From Nymphaea colorata (taxonomy: Eukaryota; Streptophyta; Magnoliopsida; Nymphaeales; Nymphaeaceae), in contig NC_045145.1 in assembly GCF_008831285.2 (NCBI RefSeq), positions 13,284,040 to 13,348,039 of the forward strand: 64,000 nt of DNA. Reading direction: 5' to 3'. Positions 1 to 10,123 of the stretch are shown piece after piece (within the stretch, counting starts at the first letter, position 1; every line of letters starts with the position of its first letter). The position numbers were made by a program, and so were the translations under genes. Under the pieces are notes generated by a model. The model had not been told where the DNA came from. It was given only the letters and a program-made list of their open reading frames with translations, and ran no database searches.

Positions 1-1667
1 TATATTTCTATGTTCGAGTCCACCATTTGTGAATCTCTTAATACATTTTTTCTTCTCTTATGTGAAACCAACTTTTGTGGAGCAAGTCATATCCTCAAAA
101 AATATTGTTTACCTCATGCACGGAATGCATTGCTACTGTTTTTATTTTTCTCCAAGTATGAGTCACTTTTGAAAGCCTTTGAATTGGGTAATACACCTTT
201 TTCTTTGAGATCAAAGAAGCAAACGATCAAAGATTACAAGGAACACCAATTGTACTGTAAAAGACAACATGCTCTACTTGCTCCTGAGTTGATATGGAAG
301 GTAGTGAAAACTGTGCACGAAGAAGATCTGTTACAGAGTCCACCAGACAAATAGTTTTATATAGAATAACTTTAATATCAGGACAAATGCCACTTGGTAT
401 AAAAGAAATTTAGATCAAAACTCATAGACTGGCGGACAGAAGAGAACCAGCAAGAAACAGATTAAGAAGTACTTTGAGAATAAGCATGATTTTGCATGTG
501 TCTATTTCATATGTGACACAACACAATCTCCAGTTGTTCTATCACCTATATGTACATCAACTTATACACATGACTCAGAGGTATCATGGATCAGAAATCA
601 AGCTGCCACCTGATCCTATGATAATAACTCTTAAGATAAAGAAGAACAAGATACATCCTACCACCTCTTTAGAAGCATTGTTACAGGTATTGTGATATTT
701 TCAAAAATATCGCGGTGTTGATCAGAAAAACGAGCAAAAAAAAAAAAAAAAAAAAAAAAACACCATTTTTTGAAAAAAAAAAACCGAGAAAACATATTTA
801 GCACGTTTTTATTAGGGGTTTTCCCTTTTTTTCGTTTTTCTTGTTTTTTACATCAATATCATCATGAATTCACATATAAACTTAAATGAGGTTATTTATC
901 AATCATTTTTATGATTTATCTAGTTTTTCTAGTGTTTTTTTTGTTTCTCATTTATTTTAATTTACCCAATATTTATATATATTTTTTATTTTCCAGAGAT
1001 ATTGATGAGATTTTCCCTAGAAAGATAGCTTCACTGAAAAATACTCGAGAAAAAACTTGTCATTAGAAACCGACCAACGATATTTGTGACAATTTATTTA
1101 TAACATGCCAACCTTATTTGAGCCATTGTGATCTTGAAGAAGTTTAGTCCGGTGTCAATGGAGAAGCAGGACATTGCAAATTCAAATAACCAATAGGAAG
1201 AGGGAGTAGCTTCACAATCAAAAGGCAACTGTTCTGATACATATTCTGATCCTAAAAGCAAGGCAACACTTCACTGATTTCAACTGCCACCCTGCCAGTA
1301 TAGATATTATATAACTGACACGTTTGAATAGAAAGGAGCTCGGACCGGATTGCGAAGTGTCATGTCAACGTTTTAACGATTTGATAAAGATTTAATGATA
1401 TGGCTTCTACGAGGACAAAAAAGAGATGAGGAGAATGATTGTCAAAATGGAATCCGCATCTGCACAAAGATTTCTCGTGGATCAAAGGCAAGAGGAGCAA
1501 AACCGAAGGGAGACGCGGACATGAAATCTTCTGTCTACTAGCTGAACGAAAAATTAGACAAAACCAAAACAATAACTTAAACGAAAAATTGTACCTTCCA
1601 CAAATTCAAGTATGACGAAAATCAAGCTGCTGCAGCTGCAAGAGATGGGAGGAGAGGAGATTAATAC
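1..1667. other. AT-rich stretch, no recognised gene
   Basis: Two plus-strand ORFs lie here, 114 aa at 10-354 and 73 aa at 474-695. Neither resembles a family I know and both could be transposon debris. A run of about 24 A residues follows near 737-760. The minus strand was read for the missing last exon of the universal stress protein gene, whose annotated part ends at 1668. No segment encoding the usual C-terminal beta strand of that family was found. Confidence 0.4.
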
Positions 1668-2384
1668 CTCTTAATGGCGCCATAGGCACGGCTGCCCATC
1701 ACGAGAACATCCGCTTGCAAGTTGGAGGTGACCTCGCATATCATATCCTTTGGATCACCTACGACCACTTGGGTCTTCACAAGCACCTGAATGGCCCAAC
1801 TTTCCACAATCAGCAGTCACAACCGGTCCAGAAAGAACGACACGCACGCGCACACACACATACAGAGAGAGAGAGAGAGAGCTAACGTTCTTCTGGGAGC
1901 AGATGGACAAGGCATGAGCAATAATGGCATCGCTGATCCGCCCTTGGTGCGACTCGATCGCAGCGGAAAACGCGGGAACATCCATGTCTTCCCACCAAAA
2001 TCAATCAGGGGAAAATGTGGAAAAAAAGGGGGAAAAGATCAGACACCCAGATGGCATAACAAAGCCCAAAATCAATTATGGGATTGAGGCATCAAAGAGA
2101 GAGAGAGAGAGAGAGAGACAGAGACCAGGACCACCGAAGGGGATGGCACCAGGGTTCAGTCCAGCGGCGATGTTGGGAGGGGACTGGACATGGAGAACAA
2201 CGAACTGGCCAGGGTCCGAGCCTTCCTGATCTTTGGCTGGCCGGAGCCTCAGGTTGTCCAGCCCCCACCGCAAGGCATGCATGCTCTCCTCGCTCCCATC
2301 CACGGCCACTACCACGCAACCCAACCTCCCACCTTCCATTGCCTCCTCCTCTGCGGCTTGATCTGACGCTGCCTCGTCTTTCAT
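1668..2384 (-). CDS. Universal stress protein (UspA-like), partial, three exons
   Basis: Small cytosolic nucleotide-binding-fold protein of the plant USP family; such proteins are linked to stress responses and many bind ATP. Exons on the minus strand are 2384-2126, 1987-1887 and 1786-1668, and their phases join without a break. Exon 1 starts at the ATG at 2384 and holds the first beta strand (CVVVAVDGSEESMHALRWGL) and the HVQSP turn. Exon 2 gives DVPAFSAAIESHQ. Exon 3 gives VVVGDPKDMICE and the loop VLVMGSRAYGAIK, matching the family's G-x2-G region only in part. The usual last exon (GS-S-x-C-x-CPVLIV-type) is not found down to base 1, so the gene either has an intron longer than 1.6 kb running out of the window or has lost its C-terminus. 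Both visible introns begin with (CT)n tracts. Confidence 0.85.
1864..1881. repeat. (GA)n microsatellite at start of USP intron 2
   Basis: Nine GA units on the plus strand, which is (TC)n on the gene's sense strand. The tract begins six bases into USP intron 2, whose donor GT is at 1886-1885. A CA/TG-rich stretch follows at once. Confidence 0.9.
2097..2118. repeat. (GA)n microsatellite at start of USP intron 1
   Basis: Eleven GA units, (TC)n on the sense strand of the USP gene. The tract lies about eight bases inside intron 1, whose donor is at 2125-2124. Even the donor itself reads GTCTCTGTCTCT. Confidence 0.9.
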
Positions 2385-3960
2385 CAGAGGTAAATGTCGT
2401 GCAGAAGTCTCCTACTCGTTAAAGCAACCCTCTCCCCTTCGCCAATGACGTTTATATCTACAAATATATTCGCCAGACGACGGCATCGTCCTTACCGTAT
2501 CGAAAATCGACCAATTTACAGGCTTTGTCTTTTGCCCATAACTATGTTCGCATCCCCCAATCCGTCCCGCTGCCACCTACTGACGGCCTGTGCCTTTCGA
2601 CCGCGTGTCTTGCGTTTCACCACCCTGTCAAAATGTCATTGTCCTCGGAGACTCGGTTTTCAGCATCCGTCTCCCACCACAGCCACTCTTCACCTTCTCC
2701 TTTCAATTATTTTTCCTCGATACACGACTAGTGGGTTTTTTCCTTTTTAATCTTATCTCTTGAGTGAATATTCTTACGACTAAATATTTTTGTGTAAGCT
2801 AATATTTTATCCTAGTAAAAAGATGCGTACTTGATAAATTAATTTTCGATGTTAATATATTCAATTTAAATCGATAACCAATCAAATTGATCAAGAAAAT
2901 CAGATATAGTAAAAAAACTAACGGTATGATTAAAATCATTGAATCGGATTTAATAGATGGCATCTGAACATACATAATATTTGATTGGATTTAAATACAA
3001 AGTTAAATTGGATTCATTTTTAGACAAATATCCTCATGCTATTAATTTTAAAAAATGGTAAAATTTGGATTCAAATTTGAATATGAATATAAAAAATAAA
3101 TTCCGATCAGATTCAACCGTAAAATTGGATTACAAATTCAAATTCAGACATAACTTTTTTTATTTGTATGTCGAATTCTATGAATATATAAAAAATAAAT
3201 ATGATTAAAGATATATCTTATCTATTGATATCCTTACTTTCGAACATATACACTGTACCTTTCATCTGATTTAAAGTAAGTTTACTATATTCATTTTTAA
3301 AAAAAAAAACAAAAAAAACTACATACACGCCTAAAAAAGAATTTTGGTGTTATTTTACCTTCAAAATGTCTTTTTTTTACTTGTTTGAATGGCTTGAAAA
3401 ACATAGAAAAAATGAGTCTTTTGAAAACACTGTATTCATAAAGAAGTAAAAAAAATCCCCTTGAAGTTATTCATCTAAAAATTAGTTTTTACTTGAAAAA
3501 GATGTTTTTTCAAATCTCATTCAAAAATCATTTTACAACACCATATTTTTGAAAAACAATTTTTTCAATGTGTCATCCCAACACTACGTGTTGCAATAAT
3601 TATTATGTCAAGACATCATGACTCGAATCACCACAACGTTTGTTAGTGAAGCTGAACTGATATAGAAAATAAAAAAAGATGAAAGACACCATTAAACCGT
3701 TGATAGATACACAAAAGGAGCGGCAATATTTGAAACTAACAAACAACCCGACTCTTCACAAATTACCCCTCTTCAATTGTAAATTTGCTGATGAGTGTAC
3801 TAAATGTCCTTTTCTTATAACCTAAATTTCTAAAAGGGTTTCTCTTCTATTGCAAATATCTTGGTTTGGTTGTCAGCGTTTCATTGTTACAGGTGATAGC
3901 TGCCTTCCAACGTTTATTGGCTTGTGTTGTGGATGCTCGTTGACTTCCCATTGCATGTCT
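2385..3960. other. Intergenic, with an AT-rich dispersed repeat at about 2830-3260
   Basis: The first 300 bases lie upstream of the USP start and are C/T-rich on the plus strand, as expected for a promoter and 5' leader. The part at about 2830-3260 is an AT-rich dispersed repeat built from short words such as GGATTTAATAGATGGCATCTGA and ATTGGATTCATTTTTA. A collinear copy lies at about 50950-51375. The rest, 3260-3960, shows no coding signal. Confidence 0.6.
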
Positions 3961-4430
3961 GCTTTGGTTGTGCTGGGTGTTCATGTTGTTTTCATGGGTT
4001 CATGTCTGCTTTGGTTGTGCTGGGTGTTCATGTTGTTTTCATGGGTTCATATCTGCTTTGGTTGTGCTGGGTGTTCATGTTGTTTTCATGGGTTCATGTA
4101 TGCTTTGGTTGTGCTGGGTGTTCATGTTGTTTTCATGGGTTCATGTCTACTTTGGTTGTGCTGGGTGTTCATGTTGTTTTCATGGGTTCATGTCTGTTTT
4201 GGTTGTGCTGGGTGTTCATGTTGTTTTCATGGGTTCATATCTGCTTTGGTTGTGCTGGGTGTTCATGTTGTTTTCATGGGTTCATGTCTGCTTTGGTTGT
4301 GCTGGGTGTTCATGTTGTTTTCATGGGTTCATGTCTGCTTTGGTTGTGCTGGGTGTTCATGTTGTTTTCATGGGTTCATGTCTGCTTTGGTTGTGCTGGG
4401 TGTTCATGTTGTTTTCATGGGTTCTACCCT
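3961..4430. repeat. 47-bp minisatellite, 10 copies
   Basis: Ten head-to-tail copies of a 47-bp unit start at 3961, 4008, 4055, 4102, 4149, 4196, 4243, 4290, 4337 and 4384. Each unit reads GCTTTGGTTGTGCTGGGTGT then TCATGTTGTTTTCATGGG. Differences between copies cluster around the TCTGC word (TATGC, TCTAC, TCTGT, ATATCTGC); the rest is almost invariant, which suggests recent expansion. Because 47 is not a multiple of three and the unit holds no forward stop, all three plus frames stay open and produce hydrophobic repeat ORFs of 170-230 codons. These should not be called genes. Confidence 0.95.
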
Positions 4431-4585
4431 TTGCCTACCTGAAGTGGGGATTGGAGGCTCTCCCGTTGATAAACTGACACTGGTATTTGGTTGTGCTGGG
4501 TGTTCATGTTGTTTTCATGGGTTCTACCCTTTGCCTACCTGAAGTGGGGATTGGAGGCTCTCCCGTTGATAAACTGACACTGGTA
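4386..4585. repeat. 100-bp tandem duplication fused to the minisatellite
   Basis: Bases 4386-4485 are repeated almost exactly as 4486-4585. The unit starts inside the last 47-bp repeat and runs through a unique flank containing GAAGTGGGGATTGGAGGCTC. It therefore joins part of the minisatellite to flanking sequence. An open frame continues past the second copy to about 4696 (GSPVDKLTLVFENLHETVER) but I recognise no family in it. Confidence 0.9.
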
Positions 4586-4696
4586 TTTGAGAATTTACAT
4601 GAAACTGTTGAGCGCCTAGCTATTCGCCCTCAAAAGCAGAAGTTCAGCGGCGATTTTGTCATTAAAACGAAAGAAACTTTAGAGCAGATCGATTGA

Positions 4697-5479
4697 TTGT
4701 GGGCGGCCCAAATCTTATTCGGTTCAGGATTCATATACTGTACATCAAACTTGGGTTCAAGAATGGGCCGCCTTGCTTCCGCAAGCTGGATCATATTTAT
4801 TTAAAAAAATAGTTGTCACAAAAGATGGCACATGTTGGGCTTTAGAGCAGCTTCCCCGCTAGATGTCAAGTTAGGCTCCAATAAACGGTTGCTGTGGGGT
4901 AAGCACCCTGCCTTTATTGCCAAAGAATAATATATACAGGAAAGAATCAACAGAAACAAAAGAGAAAAGCATATAATCGAGATAACATAAAACCAAACAA
5001 AACAATGGAAGTCACAATTCAACATCAGTAGCTAAACCCAGCCATCCTCACAGTAGAACAGCAACTACTCTTTAATTTACTAGAGCTAGTTGCTCCGGCA
5101 ACGCGTAACTGTCTCGTCCAAATTCTGATCTGTTATCTGGCCCCTGGTAATCCCTCACGGCTCACACATTTGCCAATTTTCACAGGAACTGCCTTCCTCT
5201 TTATGTCCAGGAGATGACCATATATGTGCCCCATCATTTACCACTTGCCTGATCATTTCCTTCTACCCTCAACAATACACACGAGCCTTCGAGTTCGAAC
5301 CCATCCCAAATTGTTAGATTGCATTACCATTTTGCAGGCGCATGACACCTCCATTCAAGCAAGCTAAATTCTGCAGAGTCTCCACCTTGAGCCATTTCTC
5401 TCCTCTAATCTTCAGCTATCGACCCCTGCGATAAGATGTAACTCAATCAACCATTCTCTTCTTGTTTCTCTCATAAACA
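4697..5479. other. Intergenic, nothing recognised
   Basis: No coding pattern, RNA gene or clear repeat was seen on either strand. The 69-aa minus ORF at 4816-5025 is hydrophobic and low in information. Confidence 0.4.
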
Positions 5480-6010
5480 CTGATTGATGCCTATAGTCTT
5501 TCGCATTTTCTTCCTTCAAATTATACCAATCTTCAATCATACTGTAACTAACTCCTTTTAATCCTTCCTTCACTTCATAGCCATGAAAGCCTCCTGGCAG
5601 CAGTTTGACACCGTTTCAGGAAGTTGCATCATTTTTTCCTCATTTCTTTCATCATGGAAGGCTTTATTTCTAGCTCACCGGAGACACCAAACAACCACAT
5701 GGAAGGCCACCTTCCAACAATAGAATAGACAGCCATCTTGATTGCCCGAAGTTTACTTGGTACCACACCTGAAATTCAGGTATGCGTATTCGGCCAAATT
5801 CTCTACATGCTCTGTTACAGGCCTCTGCAACTACGTGCAGCGAACGATAATATGGGAGACCCGTTCTTTAGCCTGCTTAAATGGAGCACAGTAGTTATCC
5901 AGGCTAATTCCTATTCTCGATACGTGATCATGAGTAGGAAGTTCGTTTTCACACACCGCCGGGTATACGAACCAACATGACCTCGCAGGGGCATTATTAA
6001 TCCAGATTTG
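5480..6010 (-). mobile_element. L1-type (non-LTR) retrotransposon relic, zf-RVT end
   Basis: Read on the minus strand, about 5970-5850 gives NELPTHDHVSRIGISLDNYC followed by a few residues and then VSHIIVRC. This matches the zinc-finger-like tail of plant L1-type polyproteins (LPT-x-D-x2-x-RGI...C...HLLLxC). A stop follows at once. Further down, about 5690-5590, a segment with ARNKAFHDERNEEK looks like the W-x-ER-N end of the same domain but in a shifted frame. The element is an old, truncated, non-coding fragment with no visible target-site duplication or poly-A tail. Confidence 0.7.
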
Positions 6011-6306
6011 ACTTCTCCATCTCTCCTCATTGCCCCCCTTATTCTGGTGGCTGCTAGAAGCTTTCCAGCTCTCGGCTCTTTAAACGCTCTCAGCCTCCAT
6101 ACGATCTGATCATGCTCCTCACTCGAGCATGCAGCTTGAATTAACTTAGCAGCTTCGAGCTGATGGAGAGGTTACTTCCTCTTCGCTTCGCAACATTCAT
6201 ACCCAACTTCTCCACATACACCGTACGCTAATCCAGTCCGGGGGAATTGTCTTTACTGGTGGTGCTGCCGACCACGGCCGACGCAGCCCTTCAATTTTTT
6301 TTTAAA

Positions 6307-6312
<6 letters not shown>

Positions 6313-6373
<61 letters not shown>
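6313..6373. repeat. (TC)n microsatellite, about 30 units
   Basis: Uninterrupted TC tract of 61 bp in intergenic DNA, preceded by an A/T run. It is the longest simple repeat in the window. Confidence 0.97.
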
Positions 6374-6376
<3 letters not shown>

Positions 6377-7628
6377 GCAATGGTGCGATGGCTAAATTCT
6401 TGTTATTGTGGCGGGAATGACTTGGTTATTATGGGAGCATCTAGTTCTTTGGATAGGCAGATGTCTGCAGGTTCGATGTTAGGAGCATCTTAGTGCTCTC
6501 CAGTCGTTTGCTTATTTACATGTTAGTGCCTCTCGGTTGTTTTTTTGGGAAATCACAACGGCATAGAAAAAGGTGGCGGAGATGCATGGGGCTAAAATGT
6601 TTATTGGAAGACTCAAAATTACAATTTAACAACTCAAAAAATAAAATAGATGAGGCTGAGGACTCACCTATCCTTCAGCCAAAAAACAAGAAAGGCAAGG
6701 CATGATCCAACCAATCCAAATCCCTGCCCTTCAACAGGACAACAGAAAAAAAAAAATACATGCTACCCCATGAGAAATTCATCAGGTGCATTAATCCAAA
6801 CATATTTACAGAATACAGATCAATGTAGACAATATATTAAAACTTGCTCTTGCCGCAGCCCATGATACTTCGGCAGCATGCGTACCCTATCCACCCCTTC
6901 TTCAAATATCACACCCATTCCTAGAAACAAATATCACATCCAGACTCCTGGATGGTATGCTACAAGGCCTTAAGCTAGCAAAAATTTACTATTTTGTTAT
7001 AGAAAATGAACATAAAAAGTACGTCTAGCTTTCAATTCGAACGCATGGTTAAGTTGTATTGCATAATTTTCTAACAATAGTGAAACAAGATTTGTCTTAC
7101 TAATTTTGATATTAACAAAATTTAGTTCGGTTGAATACAGTTGGAAGAAAATTACGTATATTATTCAGTATAGTGAAATAAGTTTATGCAAGTTAATCAG
7201 CATGAAATTTGTTTATACGAAGGGCATTGCAGTTATTTTCTCTTATCAAGCTGACGTAAGTCAGTGACAACTAAATGTTTAGAGAGAGTTGATTTTAAGC
7301 AACAGTGCAAACTTAAGATGTGTTTTTTAGTAGATAATAAAAAATGACACATTTTTGTTGATTGCATAATATTGAAGGGGCATTTGTATGACACCTCAAA
7401 ACCAAATTTTTGAAAGTCCTTTCACAACGCCATTTTGTGTGTTTGGATGACACCAAAAGAGGGTGTTGCTAAAGCTCATTTTTAGCAAAGACTAGTTTTC
7501 AGAAGGAAAAGAATAACGTGACATCTCCAGTTATTTACAAAAAAGAAAGTTCATATTATTTAAACATAATAGCCAGTTTTTATAACTGATTAAGAAACGA
7601 TTTTTAAAGAATCATCCATGATTTTCCT
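6374..7628. other. Intergenic, nothing recognised
   Basis: AT-rich DNA with no supported gene. Short ORFs at 6493-6865 have no family resemblance. Around 7370-7470 there are words such as GTATGACACC and TTGGATGACACC that recur near 3570 and 24860-24960, probably remnants of one dispersed family. Confidence 0.4.
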
Positions 7629-7745
7629 AGGGGCCTTTGATGATTTTGGATTTGAAATCCATTAATTGATATCGTTTTGACGGTGGATTTAAGATTGGGA
7701 GGATCCGATGTTAAATTCAAATCCGAGGCTATTAAACGGCCCTTG
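7629..7745. mobile_element. Degenerate MITE-like element
   Basis: The left edge reads GGGGCCTTTGATGATTTTGG and the right edge, reverse-complemented, reads AAGGGCCGTTTAATAGCCTC. Both are followed by GGATTTGAA-type words pointing inwards, so the 117-bp segment is an imperfect inverted repeat. The tip resembles that of the larger PIF/Harbinger-like element at 12356-15409. Flanking triplets do not match, so the target-site duplication is lost or the ends are misplaced. Confidence 0.5.
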
Positions 7746-8655
7746 GTGTTTTTAAAGTAACCTAGTAACGATGTTATCATCAGTAATAAAATGATGACCG
7801 GAGACTCCTCCTGCATCAAACTCCACCGAACAACATTGCAAAGAAGCCATAAGCATAGGCTACTGAAAAATCTTAGTTCAAATATCATAAAGACGAGCTA
7901 GATAAGAATGCTCTTTCTGCTTGAAAAAGAACATTAGTTCACCACCGAACCTTCCATTAGAATTAGCAAAATCCTTGCATAGCATAATATGGATTCCAAA
8001 AAAAATCAAAGGTAACAGCAGTGAACTAATTCCCAAGTTCAATGGGACAAATCTACAAGAAAGTTTACACTTCATGTACTTTATAAAAAAATGGTCTTTA
8101 ATGACGCTTATGACTGTAATAGCAGAAAGGGCCTCACTTAATATTTTAAACTAACATTAGCAAGGCCGTTGCAGAAGGCCACGGCCGTACCTAGAGCAAA
8201 CAAGGAATGAAAATGGTTGCTTTTAGCTCTAGCTCCAAAACGGCATCTGCTTTTAGCTCAACATCTGAATCCTTTTGGCAGATGAACAGGGATGCACCAA
8301 TTCTTATGCCATGACGCTACCAACTCCAACCACAAAATTGAACGTTATGGCCACAAAAGGCCTGCAGAGTTGCTTCTGCTGATCTCTAGCTCTAAAAGCA
8401 GACGCTTCAATCTTTGATGCACGTCAGGTTCAGTGTTTAAGCTTCAACACCCTAGACAAAGTCTGTCGCCAACTTCTAGCAAAGCCAATCCGAGAAAACC
8501 CAAATATCCTCCGATCGATGAGAGAAAAGGCCTATTTCAATGAGAGAACAACAGGAATCAGATCCCATGAGTAGAATGCCAAGAAAATTTTAAAATATAA
8601 TCGAATCACATAAGAACGAAGTAAAAGAGATCAGAAGAGGGATGAAAATCCTTAC

Positions 8656-8779
8656 CAATGGAGCGGAACACCAGCAGGGAGAGGAAGGTGATAGAAGTCG
8701 ACACAAGCAGACTGCGGTAACGGTCGACATCCATACCGGCGACTTTGTCACCGATATCGCCTTGTACTTGTGAGACGTC
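8656..8779 (-). CDS. Candidate exon encoding one membrane segment
   Basis: On the minus strand a 124-base open stretch lies between a possible acceptor (ATATAG) and a good donor (ATTG|GTAAGG). It encodes GDIGDKVAGMDVDRY followed by a hydrophobic run SLLVSTSITFLSLLVF. An ATG inside it could also be a start. No partner exon was found on either side and the family was not recognised. It may be part of a decayed gene. Confidence 0.3.
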
Positions 8780-9700
8780 CTATATGTCGGTAAATCCGAT
8801 TTAATCAATACATCCAACAGAACAACCTTTGAAAAATGGATTTAAAAGAAAATTTGAATTTTCGATTAAGAAATGACATTCGATGGATTCATATTTAAAT
8901 AAGTATCCAGATTATATTCAGCTTTAGATTTAGTTTTATAAGAATATCTTATATTTAATATCCATTTTTTGTTGTTAACATATTGTAATGTAGCCCTAAG
9001 GGGTTTAATGTAACTGCTCACATCTAGGTGGCAATCCTGTGGGCAGGTTCATTCAGGTAGGTGCTAAGCTCATGGACTACACAATAATATTGTAAGTGTG
9101 CCACGGGTTCGGTAGGAGGAAGGAGAGGGCAGGTCATTGGGGCTATCATTAGTTTAATAAATTTAATAAGAGACGGCATACTTTTTCCTTATTGAGCTTA
9201 ATCAAAATTTTCAAATTCACTCATTGTACAACCTATGTTTGCAGTTCATAACATAAGCTTAATGGAGTTTGATTTCTTTTCCATGTACACTGGAATCAAA
9301 TCAAGCAATGAAGGAAGCCTAGTAGGGCTGTACATGAACCAAGTTGACCTTGAGTTCGGTTAGCTCGAACTTCACTTGACTAAAAAAACACTCGAGTTTG
9401 AGTTCGGCTCAAGCTCAACTCGCTTAACTTGTTTAATTAGTTTCTATTACCATGTCTCGTTTCTTTTTTAACTCATCAACTTGTTTAACTAATTGAATTA
9501 TGATAAACCAATTTTACATAGTTGAGCCAAGTCGAGCCAAGCCAAATTTAAAGGATTTGAGTTCATAGAACTTGAACTCGACAACATTTCAAGTATAAAT
9601 TTAAACACAAACTCGACTCATTTCGGGCTCAAATCGAGTTTTTTTCTTCAAACGAGTTGAAGTTGAATCCAAATTGGCTCGACCATTGTGGGCCCTAAGC
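8780..9700. repeat. AT-rich and TCGAG-rich dispersed repeats
   Basis: About 8790-8990 repeats the AT-rich word style of the copies at 2830-3260 and 50950-51375. About 9330-9680 is dominated by variants of CTCGAGTTTGAGTTCGGCTC and AGTTGAGCCAAGTCGAGCC, a style of degenerate dispersed repeat common in plant DNA. No gene was seen. From about 9690 the DNA becomes GC-richer as the SYF2 promoter and leader begin. Confidence 0.45.
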
Positions 9701-10123
9701 CGTCGATGGTCTTAACGGCCTTACCTAAGGCACTTAAAACTGAGCCCCATTCTCTCAGCGGCGTCTCGCTCCAAGTTCCTATTCTGTGCTTGATCTTGAG
9801 AAGACGGTGGTGCTCGGGTTTCTTTCTTCGTTGGCCTTCCGGTCCAAAAACAAAAGCTGAAGGCTCGACGGCTCGGCCCTAGGTCGGTTTCAGCGTTCAA
9901 ATCCGCATGCCTGGCGGCTCATCCAGTGCCTTGTGAGTTGTAACGGATAAACCTCTTTCCCCACGAGCCACTCTCTTCCCCGTCTTTTTCCCCCTTCCCG
10001 TTGAATCTAACAAAAGTGGGGTTGTGGCTGAGAGACGGGGAAGCAAAAGGGAGGCGGGCAAAACCAGAGGCGCACTCGGCAGGTTCAAGGGAATCGTAGG
10101 GGTGGTCGTCAGGGGACACGGTG

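Noticed and set aside
3850-4542. Hydrophobic ORFs of 169-230 codons in three plus frames
   Set aside because: They are a by-product of a stop-free 47-bp repeat whose length is not a multiple of three; all three frames are equally open.
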